Source: Opitutaceae bacterium (GTDB lineage: Bacteria; Verrucomicrobiota; Verrucomicrobiia; Opitutales; Opitutaceae). Taken from it: DNA of 64,000 nt. The position numbers and the translations under genes are program-made. Position 1 is the stretch's first letter, and each line of letters starts with the position of its first letter. Location of the stretch: positions 30,004 to 94,003 of the forward strand of contig JADJTK010000023.1 in the NCBI GenBank assembly GCA_016711225.1, written 5' to 3'. Below the pieces are notes generated by a model. The model was not told the DNA's origin. It searched no databases and saw nothing but the letters and a program-made list of their open reading frames with translations. This document shows, piece by piece, positions 8,628 through 17,555 of this stretch.

Positions 8628-8793
8628 GGGGATGGGCGCGGCGGCAGATCGCAGGCAGGGCCGCCTGCGCCACGACGGGCTGGAAGTTGAAGATAATGGA
8701 CCGAAGCGGGCGGCCGTGGCGCGTGGCTTCAGCCCGCGATGGCTGACGCGATAGCGGAGCGGGGGTGGTGCAGGTCCGGTATCGGTTCCGGCT

Positions 8794-8861
8794 GGTGGGG
8801 CGGGCTTTATGCCCGCCAGTTCGGCTATCGTTCAGATGGCGGGCGTAAAGCCCGCCCCACC
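8794..8861. repeat. Dispersed palindromic repeat, family GGTGGGGCGGG (copy B)
   Basis: A 68-nt hairpin, equal in length to copy A and closely matching its arms and its middle (CCGCCAGTTCGG, ATGGCGGGCG). It lies in the 356-bp gap between creD and the permease gene, about 120 bp before the permease start. Apart from a weaker GC-rich palindrome at about 8640-8670, nothing else is visible in that gap. Confidence 0.8.
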
Positions 8862-8983
8862 GGGCGGAGGGCTGAACGGCTGCGCCGTCCAGCTACCTGG
8901 AACGAGCGAAGCCGCGCGCTGGACTATTGGGCGTAGCTTACCTATCAGACTGCGCACTCTCTTCCTGCTGCGCCGCCCCCTGC

Positions 8984-10504
8984 ATGAAACACATCTTTGC
9001 CCGCAAAAGCATCGCCCAGCTTCACGCCGAGGCCGAAGGCGAGAACCGCCTGCGGCGTATCCTCGGTCCGCTCCAACTCACCAGTCTGGGCATCGGCTGT
9101 GTGATCGGCGCCGGGATTTTCGTGGTCACCGGTCAGGCCGCTCACGACAAGGCCGGGCCGGCGATCATGCTGTCGTTTGTCGTGGCGGGGCTGGCTTGTG
9201 TGTTTGCGGCGCTGTGCTACGCCGAGTTTGCCTCAATGGTGCCGGTGGCCGGGTCCGCTTATACCTATGCCTACGCCACGCTGGGCGAGCTCGCGGCGTG
9301 GATCATTGGCTGGGATCTGATTCTCGAGTACACGATCGCCTCCTCGGCGGTGGCCCACGGCTGGTCGCAGTATTTCCAGGAGTTTCTGGGCACGTTTCTG
9401 CCGCGATTGCCGCATGCACTCTCCAAGACGCCGTTCGACTATGACCCCGGGCTGGGGCGGATCGTCTCGACCGGGGCGGTGATCGATCTGCCGGCCGTGC
9501 TCATTACGGCGTTGCTCACGTTCATCCTCATCCGCGGCATCCGCGAGAGCGCGCGCTTCAACACCGCGATGGTGGTGGTGAAGCTGGCGGTGGTGGTGTT
9601 CGTGATCGGGCTGGGCGCCTTCTACGTCGATCCGGCGAACTGGCACCCGTTCGCACCATTCGGGTACACCGGCCTCAGCCTCTTTGGGAAAACCATCCTC
9701 GGCCAGACCGGGGCCGGCGGTGAGCCGCTCGGCATGCTGGCGGGCTCGGCGATCATCTTCTTTGCGTACATCGGCTTCGACTCGGTCTCCACCCATGCCG
9801 AGGAGGCGAAGAACCCGCGGCGCGATATCCCCTTTGGCATCATCGCCTCGTTGGTGATCTGCACGATTCTCTACCTCGCGGTGGCGGCAGTGATCACCGG
9901 CATGGTGCCCTACGATCAGATCAACATCGAGGCGCCGGTGGCCGACGCGTTTCGGCAGAAAGGCCTGCCTTGGGCGCACTTCATCATCTCGTCGGGCGCG
10001 GTGGTGGGCATCACCTCGGTGCTGCTCGTGCTCATGCTCAGCCAGCCGCGCGTGATGCTGGCGATGGCGCGCGACGGCCTGGTGCCGCCGAAGGTGTTCG
10101 GCGCGGTGCATCCGCGTTTCCGCACGCCATGGATTTCGCAGCTCGTGATGGGCTGCTGCGTGGCGGCCTTCGCCGGGTTCGTGCCGCTGCGCATCCTCGC
10201 GGAGCTGGTCAACATCGGCACACTGCTGGCGTTTGTGGTGGTCTGTGCGGCGGTCCTGATCCTGCGGCGCACGCATCCGAAGGCGCATCGGCCGTTCCGT
10301 GTGCCGTTCGCGCCGCTGATCCCGTTGCTGGGCATCGGGAGTTCGGCGCTGCTGATGTTCTCGCTGCCGAAGGAGAACTGGTGGCGGCTGATTGCCTGGC
10401 TGGCGATCGGCTGCGTGATCTATTTCTGGTACGGCCGCAGGCACAGCGGGCTGCGCGCCGCCCGTCAGCAACCGCCGTTGCCCGGCGAGGAGAGCGCACC
10501 GTGA
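8984..10504 (+). CDS. APC-family amino-acid permease (cationic amino acid transporter type)
   Basis: An inner-membrane amino acid transporter of 506 residues with about twelve to fourteen helices. The APC hallmark is in TM1, LTSLGIGCVIGAGIFVVTGQAA, where the unwound GAGIF segment contacts the substrate amine. FAYIGFDSVSTHAEEAKNPRRDIPFGI is the conserved TM6 and following loop of cationic and branched amino acid permeases. The C-terminal half ends with two hydrophobic pairs (IPLLGIGSSALLMFSLP, LIAWLAIGCVIYFWYGRRHS). ATG 8984 is chosen because MKHIFARKSIAQLHAEAEGENRLRRILGP matches the typical cytosolic N-terminus. The stop overlaps the next start (GTGA). The exact substrate cannot be read from sequence. 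Confidence 0.9.
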   Translation: MKHIFARKSIAQLHAEAEGENRLRRILGPLQLTSLGIGCVIGAGIFVVTGQAAHDKAGPAIMLSFVVAGLACVFAALCYAEFASMVPVAGSAYTYAYATLGELAAWIIGWDLILEYTIASSAVAHGWSQYFQEFLGTFLPRLPHALSKTPFDYDPGLGRIVSTGAVIDLPAVLITALLTFILIRGIRESARFNTAMVVVKLAVVVFVIGLGAFYVDPANWHPFAPFGYTGLSLFGKTILGQTGAGGEPLGMLAGSAIIFFAYIGFDSVSTHAEEAKNPRRDIPFGIIASLVICTILYLAVAAVITGMVPYDQINIEAPVADAFRQKGLPWAHFIISSGAVVGITSVLLVLMLSQPRVMLAMARDGLVPPKVFGAVHPRFRTPWISQLVMGCCVAAFAGFVPLRILAELVNIGTLLAFVVVCAAVLILRRTHPKAHRPFRVPFAPLIPLLGIGSSALLMFSLPKENWWRLIAWLAIGCVIYFWYGRRHSGLRAARQQPPLPGEESAP

Positions 10505-10728
10505 AGACGCTCATCGCCGTGATGCTTATTTGTACCGGTGTCTGGTTCTTTCACACCGGCTGGATGAAACGCGCCTCGATCAAGGGGAAGACCCAGAGCA
10601 CGTTCGCCGACGTCGCCCGTCGCTTCGACGGCGAGACGCGAGTGCCCGAGCATTCCTGGTATCTGGTCGCCGGTGGCGTGAGCGTGCTGGCCGGGGTGGG
10701 CGTGCTCTACGCCGGGCGGAAGCGGTAG
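10501..10728 (+). CDS. Small two-helix membrane protein (DUF3185-like)
   Basis: A 75-residue protein starting at GTG 10501, which overlaps the permease stop by four bases, so it is probably translated from the same message. It has an N-terminal helix (LIAVMLICTGVWFFHTGW), a short polar loop (KGKTQSTFADVARRFDGETRVPEHS) and a second helix (WYLVAGGVSVLAGVGVLYAG) ending in RKR. The layout resembles DUF3185 small membrane proteins. A role as an accessory to the permease is inferred only from coupling. Confidence 0.7.
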   Translation: MKTLIAVMLICTGVWFFHTGWMKRASIKGKTQSTFADVARRFDGETRVPEHSWYLVAGGVSVLAGVGVLYAGRKR

Positions 10729-10861
10729 GGGAGGGGGAGATTTCCGTGCTGGCCCGGGCGCCGTGGGGTGCTCATTGATTGTGGCGACAAGACGGCGCGC
10801 GCGCAGGGCGGGGATGAGTGCCGCGCCCAATCAACCCCGCAGCTCGGAACCCCATGTGAAA

Positions 10862-11560
10862 ATGAAGAAGCATCTGTTTGTCGCCCTACTGCTGGTCTGT
10901 GGTGTCGCCCTTGCCGACGATAGCGTGCGCAGCATTACGACGGCCGGAACCGCCTCGATCTCGTTCGTTCCAGATCGGGCGTACATTCCGATCAAGATCA
11001 GTATCGAAGCGCCAAAGTTCGTGGAAGCCGAGGCGACGGTTTCCGAGGTGCGCGCGAAGCTGACGGAGGCGCTGAAGTTGGTGGGGATTTCCAAGAACGA
11101 CATCGCGAGTGATTCACGGGTTTTGCAGAACCACTATGAACGAAGGAATGATGGCAAGGTGGTTGTGATTGGGCAGACGTGCATCGATAGCAGCACGATC
11201 CTCGTTCGGGATTTGAAACTGGTGAACGAGGTTGTTCGCGTCTTGGCCGAGGTCGAGAACGTGTACAATGAGGAACCGACGTATGTGAGTGATAAGCAGG
11301 GGGAGGCGAAGCGGGAGGCCCTGCTTAAGGCTGCGGAGATGGCGAAGGAGAAGGCGGAGCTGCTCGCCAAGCAGGCGGGAGTGAAGATCAAGGGCGTGCT
11401 GCAGATCGGTGAGGACAATGGCTGGACTTCGAGCGGTTGGACTTCGAAGGAGGCGAACATGCAGGGGAGCGGGGCGAATTTCAGCGGCTACTCCAGCCAG
11501 AATGGGGTCTCCAACAATGCGATCACCGTGACAGTGCACGCCCGCTACTTGATCGAGTGA
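10862..11560 (+). CDS. Secreted SIMPL-domain (DUF541) protein
   Basis: A 232-residue exported protein. The signal peptide is MKKHLFVALLLVCGVALA, with the next residues DDSVRSITTAGTASISFVPDRAYIPI starting the SIMPL (DUF541) fold. Also typical are the helix with VSEVRAKLTEALKLVGISKNDIAS, the strand ILVRDLKLVNEVVRVLAEV, and the late helix EAKREALLKAAEMAKEKAELLAKQAGVKI. A Ser/Gly/Asn-rich stretch precedes the closing strand NAITVTVHARYLIE. SIMPL proteins are periplasmic or outer-membrane-associated oligomers of uncertain role. Third codon positions are less GC-rich here than in the genes before, the start of a block with that character running to 17.4 kb. GTG 10856 is an alternative start. Confidence 0.85.
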   Translation: MKKHLFVALLLVCGVALADDSVRSITTAGTASISFVPDRAYIPIKISIEAPKFVEAEATVSEVRAKLTEALKLVGISKNDIASDSRVLQNHYERRNDGKVVVIGQTCIDSSTILVRDLKLVNEVVRVLAEVENVYNEEPTYVSDKQGEAKREALLKAAEMAKEKAELLAKQAGVKIKGVLQIGEDNGWTSSGWTSKEANMQGSGANFSGYSSQNGVSNNAITVTVHARYLIE

Positions 11561-11834
11561 GGGAGCCCGGTTTGCGGAAGCGCGGAGCGTGGCGGTCGTG
11601 TGGAATGCCGCGCTTGCAGCGCGGGTTCGCGCGCCGCCGGGCGGAAGGGGTACGGAGCGGGGGCCATGAAGGGGCAGCTCGGGTGACGGATGCGAGCCGC
11701 GCTGGTTCTTGTTCGGTGTCGGTCTGGCGGGGCCTCGCGTGGGATGATAGGGAGGCATTCGGATACATTCAGCCTCGACATGGGAACCTGGTCTTCGATC
11801 ATCGATGGAAATGGAAGACCCCAGAGGTCCGCGA

Positions 11835-12623
11835 ATGGTGTGGATGGCCGTGGCGATCGCGGCCTTGGCAGCCTTGCCGATGGCTGGACAAGTGGCTATG
11901 CAGACGCCGGTGGCAGTGGTTGCGACGGCCGGATCGGTCGTGGCTCAACCATTGCCCATCGACCCAGGAGAAGCGGTGGAACTGGATCTTGTTGCAGGGC
12001 GCACGGCGTTGCCTGCGATTGAGGAGATGCGTCTTTCGATCTGGGTGGCCGGAGGCCCGGTCCTAGCTGCCCTCGTGCGCGAACAGCCGGTGCAGGGGAC
12101 GTTGGTGGCTAATGACGGCGGAGCGGCGCGCGTTCGTTTTCACTTGCCGGTGCTGGAGGCGCGGCCCGGGGCGGTGCTGCGGCTGGTGATCGGTGTGGCC
12201 GGAGCTAAGGGCGCCGTGGCCGAAGCTTGGCTGCGGGTGGGCGAACCTTTCGACCCGGTCGGACTGCGCGAATGGGCGGAGCGACATCCGCTCGCGGTCG
12301 ATCCGGCACTTGCGGGTGTTGTCTCGGCGCTACACAAGTGGGGGATCCCCGTGCGTGATGTGGCGGATACGGCCATCGCGATCGTCGGAAACCCGGAGTC
12401 CGCGCCTCCTGGCGCGACGGCGGTCCTGATCCTTCGGCAGGCGAAGGACGGACGGAGCCGGATGGTTGTGCGGGTGATTTCCGGCGAAACCAAGCGGGTG
12501 GAGCTCTCGTTGCCGAGCCTGACCACTATCGCTTCCGATTCTGACGCCCGGCACGATTTCCTAGCCGCACTGCGCGAGGTCGCGACTCTGCTAGGTACCG
12601 AAACCACTTTTCCCAATCCATGA
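11835..12623 (+). CDS. Secreted protein of unknown function, first gene of a CsgG-like operon
   Basis: A 262-residue exported protein that I do not recognise. ATG 11835 gives a signal peptide (MVWMAVAIAALAALPMAGQVAM); an in-frame ATG at 11805 adds ten polar residues. The mature part looks like two beta-rich halves (EAVELDLVAGRTALPAIEEMRLSIWVAGGPVLA; GAVLRLVIGVAGAKGAVAEAWLRVGEPFDP) and a C-terminal region with VLILRQAKDGRSRMVVRVISGETKRVELSLPS. The stop codon shares the ATGA at 12620-12623 with the next gene, so it is coupled to the CsgG/FlgO-like protein and probably works with it in the periplasm. The 274-bp gap to the SIMPL gene shows nothing notable. Confidence 0.7.
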   Translation: MVWMAVAIAALAALPMAGQVAMQTPVAVVATAGSVVAQPLPIDPGEAVELDLVAGRTALPAIEEMRLSIWVAGGPVLAALVREQPVQGTLVANDGGAARVRFHLPVLEARPGAVLRLVIGVAGAKGAVAEAWLRVGEPFDPVGLREWAERHPLAVDPALAGVVSALHKWGIPVRDVADTAIAIVGNPESAPPGATAVLILRQAKDGRSRMVVRVISGETKRVELSLPSLTTIASDSDARHDFLAALREVATLLGTETTFPNP

Positions 12624-13558
12624 AAACACCCCTGGTTGCTCTGTTTGCCCTCGTGATAGCTTCCGCCCGCGCCTTTGCCGGCGATCCGGTCCCTGCGCCG
12701 TTGCCAACAGCTGTGTTTGAGGCCGAAGCGGTTAGCCCTGCGCTGAAGGAGCGGGCGGCTCAGTTCAGCGCGCTGCTGCTCGCCAGCTTGTCGAGCCAGC
12801 CGGAAATGCTATTGGTCGAACGTGCCCAGCTTGATGTGGCGTTGGGCGAATTGTCGTTGGGGGCCTCCGGAATGGCCGATCCGACGTCGGCCGCGAAGGT
12901 GGGGCGCTTGACCGGCGCCAAGGTGTTGGTCAGCGCGAAGGTAATCGGAACGACCGGTGAGATGACCGTGGTGGCCAAGGTCGTAGGCACGGAGACCGGT
13001 CGGGTATTTGCGGTGTCTAAAGTGGTCAGCGGAGGCGATGCGACGACTGCCGCCCACGAGCTTGCTGTCCAGGTGGCGAAGACGGTGAAGGCGCACGCGG
13101 CCGAGTTGGTTGCCCCGGTGGAAGACACCGCGGCGCGCGAGGCCCGGTTGCGCGCGATGGTGGCCGGCAAGACCTTGCCCGCAGTCACGGTATCGATTCC
13201 GGAACAACATCTCACCCGTCCCGTGAGGGACCCGGCAGCGGAGACCGAGATTGCCCGCACCCTTGGAACCCTAGGGTTCACCCTTTTGGAAAGTTCGGCG
13301 GCCGAGAAGGCGACCATCCGGATCACTGGTGAGGCGATCAGCGAGATGGGGATGCGACGTGGCGACTTCGTCTCGTGTCGTGCGCGAGTGGAGGTGAAGG
13401 TCGTCGAGATCGCGACCGGCAAGATTCTCCTGCAGGACCGGCAAACCGAGGTGGCTGCAGATATTTCGGAGGCCCTGGCGGCCAAGACGGCACTCGAACA
13501 TGCGGGTGCGAAGCTGGCGGAGCGGATCGTTCCGGCGATCCTCTCAGGGGCGAAGTAA
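12620..13558 (+). CDS. Secreted CsgG/FlgO-like protein
   Basis: A 312-residue exported protein with signal peptide MKTPLVALFALVIASARAFAG. The N-terminal domain has the CsgG/FlgO/LpoB-type pattern: helix ERAAQFSALLLASLSSQ, then MLLVERAQLDVALGELSLGASGMADPTSAAKVGRLTGAKVLVSAKVI, then a beta-strand series with VVAKVVGTETGRVFAVSKVV. From about residue 175 a second domain repeats a similar theme (ETEIARTLGTLGFTLLESSAAEKATIRITGEAISEMG; ARVEVKVVEIATGKILLQDRQTE). There is no lipobox Cys, so unlike CsgG it is not an obvious lipoprotein. It sits between the unknown secreted gene, overlapping by 4 nt, and the ankyrin gene 23 bp on. Curli genes are absent, so curli export is unlikely. Confidence 0.78.
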   Translation: MKTPLVALFALVIASARAFAGDPVPAPLPTAVFEAEAVSPALKERAAQFSALLLASLSSQPEMLLVERAQLDVALGELSLGASGMADPTSAAKVGRLTGAKVLVSAKVIGTTGEMTVVAKVVGTETGRVFAVSKVVSGGDATTAAHELAVQVAKTVKAHAAELVAPVEDTAAREARLRAMVAGKTLPAVTVSIPEQHLTRPVRDPAAETEIARTLGTLGFTLLESSAAEKATIRITGEAISEMGMRRGDFVSCRARVEVKVVEIATGKILLQDRQTEVAADISEALAAKTALEHAGAKLAERIVPAILSGAK

Positions 13559-13581
13559 ACGGCGCTCCAGCTGATAATCGT

Positions 13582-16500
13582 ATGATGCGCTTCCGCCGGT
13601 TAACCGCTATATTCTTGTTCGCTGCCTCGGGGTTGGCCGTTTTGCCGCTGTCGAAAGCGGAGGAAGGTGCCCCTCGGTATGTCGTGGCGATTGCGCCGAC
13701 TGTGAAGGGTGTGACCACGCCGGGCGCGACCGCGTCGCTGAACGACTTGTTGACGAGCCGACTTGCCGCGGATGAGCGCTGGCGGTTGGTGGAGCGTGGC
13801 CAATTGGAGCGGGTGGAAAACGAACTCGCCCTTTCTGCCGGCGGGTTGACGGATGCCGCCAGTGCGGTCCGCGGTGGGCGGATGCTCAAGGCCGATATTG
13901 TGCTAGTTTGCCGGATGCAGGCGGCGGGCGATGCGCAAGGGGAAGCGTTGATTGAGGCAGTCGATGCGTCGCATGCCGAACGATTGGCGAGCGGGCGGGT
14001 TGACCTGGCAGAGCGACCCAACGCGGTCTGGCTCCGGGCGGTTCCAGCTGGTGCGGTCGATTCTCTCGCGAGTGTGATTACCCAGGTTTTGGGTGAAGCG
14101 ACGCGAAAGCTGGCCCAGTTCCGTGGGCGGCCGACAATTGCTCCGCTATTTTTCGGAATTCCGAGTTGGGCTTCTGGAGAGCAAAAGGTCCTTCGGCAGA
14201 CGTTGATTGAGGAATTGGACCGGCTCGCCGGGCAAAGGAAGGTCCGGGTCCTTGCCCCGCAAGTCAGCGAAGCGGTCCAGGGAGAAGGGATGCTCTGTAG
14301 TGCCGGATTGGTGGATTTTTCTCCGGAGTCGTGGTCACAGATCGCGGATATCTTTGTGTGGGGACATCTTCTACCTGGTCCTCCGAGGCCTGGGCCGGGG
14401 GGGGCTTGGCAAGGATCTACGATTTACAGATTGTGGATCTGGAATGGCAGCAAAGACGCCGAGATGATTGATTTTGAGCTGAAGGAAGGGGGGGCATCCA
14501 CGGTCGCCCGAGAGGCCGTGGAAACCGTGTTTGGCCGGTTGGGTAGAGCAACGGCGCCGGAGGGAGAGGCACGGAAGCGGGTGGCGAATCTCCTCATGTG
14601 CGAAGTCCGTTCGTTTGGCGTTTCCGACGAGGACCGATTGCGGTTGGTTGACGCTGCGGCGTTTTTCGCACCAGACGTACGTGAGATTCAAGAACTGCAG
14701 ATTTCGCGGAGACTGGATGCACTTCCGTATCCTGCGGATCGAACGGACGTGGCGGACTCCTATATACGCCTTGCCCGGACCTTTTGGCGTTTGCCTGATG
14801 GGTCCTTCGATCTGGGCGTCATCAATCGAGCTATCTGCTCTGAGTGGGAAGCCGACCGAGCGGGGTTGGAGCTTTTAACAGAAGTGGGTCTGGCTTTGCG
14901 CGGGGCGAATCCCGAGAGCTTCGCGAGCGTCAAGGCCATGATAGGAGGGTGGATGAGGCGTTGTGGAGAGGCCAAAAATCATGATTTGGCCCGTGCGGCG
15001 TTTGAGGCGTGGTGGCCAATCGCCCGGACTGTGCTGGCGGATGCTAAGGAAGACTTGGTGCCGGGGTTCCCGGTCGTGTGCGACCGGCCGTTCAAGGTGT
15101 TGTATGTGTACACTTCCGATTCCTCGATCCGGGAACGGGGTGACAGGTTACGGAGGCCTCCTTCGCTTTCGGATAACGAGCCGGCCGTTGGACGGCTTAT
15201 CAAACTGCTGACTTCTAAAGGTCCGGAGATTGGAGACTGGGCGCTTGGGGCTAAAGATGCGATTGAGGTGGCGCCGGAGCCTCCAAGCCCGCCACCGGTG
15301 GTTCCTCCACATTCAGTTCCGTTCTTGAGTCCACCGGAGCCACCCCGTGAACAGCGACTCTACTTTGAGCTGATGAACGCGATCGGGCGTACGGATCAAG
15401 CGCAGACCATTCGCCGGTTGATAGATGCGGGTGCGGATCCGCTTTGGGGTAGTGATCAACGCCGGTGTCCATTGATCGCCGCGATTAGTGCGAGAGAATG
15501 GGCAAATTTGGATGCAATGCTCAGCAACCGTCTTGACCGGGAGCGGCTGCTGCAGGAAGGCGGTGCCGAACCAATGTTGGCGGGGCCGTTGATCCTTTGG
15601 AGTGCTCTTCAGTGTAATCGGAGTGATCTGGCGCTGGAGCTGTTGAATGCAGGGGTTCAGCTTCCGACGAATCGGTCGTATCCTGGCTTGTTTAATCTGT
15701 CGCCCCTGGGATTGGCCCTTTCGAATGGCAACGATGAGATTATCGACCGATTGCTCCGCGCTGGGGCCAGGCCGGAGAAGCCGGATCTGCCGCTGCACTG
15801 GGCGGTGCGACAAAAGGCTATCGTGCGCTTACGTCAGTTACTGAAGCTGGTCGAAATTCCGACCAGCCCCCATGGGTGGACGCTGGGTTGCGGCATCGAC
15901 GACCGGAGTCCGGACGACCTGACACCGTTGTGGGCGGCGGTGATCGCGGGGTGGACGGATGGAGTGAGGGAATTGATCGGCGCTGGGGCTCAGGTCGATG
16001 TGCGCGATAGCCGCGAGCGGCGACTGGAAGAGGATGCCCGCCCTTACCCGGAGATCGCGGTATTGATCAATCGGCGCCCCGGCGCTGCCGACAATCAATT
16101 GGCCGGCGCCGTGGCAGTAGCGATGGTGGAGCGGGACGATCCGGGCTTGGCTACCCTGGCTTTGGATGCCGCAGTTCTGCGCTATCAGGATTCTCGGGGG
16201 GGCACGGTTTTGCATTGGGCTTGCCGGCGGAATCGCGAAGCCTTCGCGCGCAGACTTGTTGCCTCAGGGGCTCGTCTCGATGCGGAGAACATCAAGAGTT
16301 GCCAGCCATTACATATGGCCGCAAGCGAGGGTGGGCCCGGGCTTGTCGCGGCTTTGATTGCGGCGGGAGCGCCCCTCAATCATCCGTCCGTGGATGGCAT
16401 GACGCCGTTGCATTGGGCGGCCCTTGCCGGCGATCCGGCATCCATCAGGAATCTGCTTGCCGCGGGTGCCGACCAGACGTGCCGGGCCTCCGGTGGGGAA

Positions 16501-17364
16501 ACACCGCTTCAAGTGGCGGCGAACAGTCCGAGGGCGTTCGCGGCGATGCAAGTATTTGTCGAAGCGGGAGCTTCACTGCACGAGGTGGACTCGTTGGGAC
16601 TCGGCTTGCTGGAGCGCGTGGTCTTCTCCGATGACCCTGAGGCGATCCAGTTCCTGATCGATCACGGTGTGAAATGGCGGCGTCCATGGCCGGCTCCGGC
16701 CTACAGTCATCCGTTGTTGACCGCTTTGAAGGACGGGAAGTTGCGGAGTGTCCGCAAGCTCCTCGAACTTGGGTTGTACGATGATCGTGCGCTTGCCTTG
16801 GTCCAAGGGGGCGAGACTCGGACTCTCCTTGAGGATGCGGCCCGTCAACACGGATCCCGCGTGGTGGATGATGCGGAGCTTTGGCCCGGGATTGCCAAGG
16901 ATCACGCCCAGGGTGCAGATCGCGCGAAGGAGCATCTCGCACGAGGCGGGAATACGAACTTTGATGGCGGGCGTTGGAGCCCACTCTGGCTTGCCGTGGA
17001 GGAACGAAATGTCCCCTTGGCTCGGTTGTTGGTGCAATCCGGAGCGGATCGGAATTGGTACGCCCCCGGTCTCAGTTCGTCTCCGGTTCTGGGGGATGTA
17101 ATCAGCCGCGCACCATGGGATGATTCTGAGAAGCAAGTGTTTGACGGGGAATGCGCCGAGCTCGTAACGATCATGGTCACGCGGGAGAATGCCGCCGCCT
17201 ACCGGTGGATTCTTAACTCGGCGGTTGGCAAGCTGCTGCCACGTACCGTTCGCGCGCTTGTGGCGGCCGGTGTGCCATCGGCGGAGGAGATCGAAGGTAT
17301 CCGAAAATCCAGTTGGCTGAGCGAAGAGGAAAAGCAGGCGCGGTTACGCCTCTTAAACCAATAG
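13582..17364 (+). CDS. Large secreted protein: CsgG-like N-terminal domain and C-terminal ankyrin repeats
   Basis: A 1260-residue protein. The frame is open from 13375 but ATG 13582 gives a signal peptide (MMRFRRLTAIFLFAASGLAVLPLSKA). Residues 30-115 repeat the CsgG-like pattern of the gene before (RWRLVERGQLERVENELALSAGGLTDAASAVRGGRMLKADIVLVCRM). The middle, about 190-590, has no recognisable family and ends in a Pro-rich stretch (PPSPPPVVPPHSVPFLSPPEPP). From about residue 593 to 1190 come ankyrin repeats, clearest at GGTVLHWACRRNREAFARRLVASGARLDAEN, MTPLHWAALAGDPASIRNLLAAGADQ and DGGRWSPLWLAVEERNVPLARLLVQSGADRN. Codon use is visibly less GC-rich than in flanking housekeeping genes, suggesting acquisition. 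It ends the operon. Confidence 0.82.
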   Translation: MMRFRRLTAIFLFAASGLAVLPLSKAEEGAPRYVVAIAPTVKGVTTPGATASLNDLLTSRLAADERWRLVERGQLERVENELALSAGGLTDAASAVRGGRMLKADIVLVCRMQAAGDAQGEALIEAVDASHAERLASGRVDLAERPNAVWLRAVPAGAVDSLASVITQVLGEATRKLAQFRGRPTIAPLFFGIPSWASGEQKVLRQTLIEELDRLAGQRKVRVLAPQVSEAVQGEGMLCSAGLVDFSPESWSQIADIFVWGHLLPGPPRPGPGGAWQGSTIYRLWIWNGSKDAEMIDFELKEGGASTVAREAVETVFGRLGRATAPEGEARKRVANLLMCEVRSFGVSDEDRLRLVDAAAFFAPDVREIQELQISRRLDALPYPADRTDVADSYIRLARTFWRLPDGSFDLGVINRAICSEWEADRAGLELLTEVGLALRGANPESFASVKAMIGGWMRRCGEAKNHDLARAAFEAWWPIARTVLADAKEDLVPGFPVVCDRPFKVLYVYTSDSSIRERGDRLRRPPSLSDNEPAVGRLIKLLTSKGPEIGDWALGAKDAIEVAPEPPSPPPVVPPHSVPFLSPPEPPREQRLYFELMNAIGRTDQAQTIRRLIDAGADPLWGSDQRRCPLIAAISAREWANLDAMLSNRLDRERLLQEGGAEPMLAGPLILWSALQCNRSDLALELLNAGVQLPTNRSYPGLFNLSPLGLALSNGNDEIIDRLLRAGARPEKPDLPLHWAVRQKAIVRLRQLLKLVEIPTSPHGWTLGCGIDDRSPDDLTPLWAAVIAGWTDGVRELIGAGAQVDVRDSRERRLEEDARPYPEIAVLINRRPGAADNQLAGAVAVAMVERDDPGLATLALDAAVLRYQDSRGGTVLHWACRRNREAFARRLVASGARLDAENIKSCQPLHMAASEGGPGLVAALIAAGAPLNHPSVDGMTPLHWAALAGDPASIRNLLAAGADQTCRASGGETPLQVAANSPRAFAAMQVFVEAGASLHEVDSLGLGLLERVVFSDDPEAIQFLIDHGVKWRRPWPAPAYSHPLLTALKDGKLRSVRKLLELGLYDDRALALVQGGETRTLLEDAARQHGSRVVDDAELWPGIAKDHAQGADRAKEHLARGGNTNFDGGRWSPLWLAVEERNVPLARLLVQSGADRNWYAPGLSSSPVLGDVISRAPWDDSEKQVFDGECAELVTIMVTRENAAAYRWILNSAVGKLLPRTVRALVAAGVPSAEEIEGIRKSSWLSEEEKQARLRLLNQ

Positions 17365-17555
17365 GCGTCGCAGTTGGGAATCTGCTTCGCGCGGGATTTT
17401 GTCAGAGGCCTGGCGTTGGCGGAGCGCCTACGGTCCGGACACAAGGTCCGACCCGGTTGTGTTCGCATTGTGGCTGCTTGTGAGCCGAGCGAGGTCGAAC
17501 GTAGCCAGGGGAAGCGCGAGGCGGCCGGCGTGGTGGCTACGCTCACGGAGGATCC

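Noticed and set aside
11437..12066. A 209-residue plus-strand ORF bridging the SIMPL and next gene
   Set aside because: Trp/Arg-rich shadow frame overlapping two better-supported secreted proteins.
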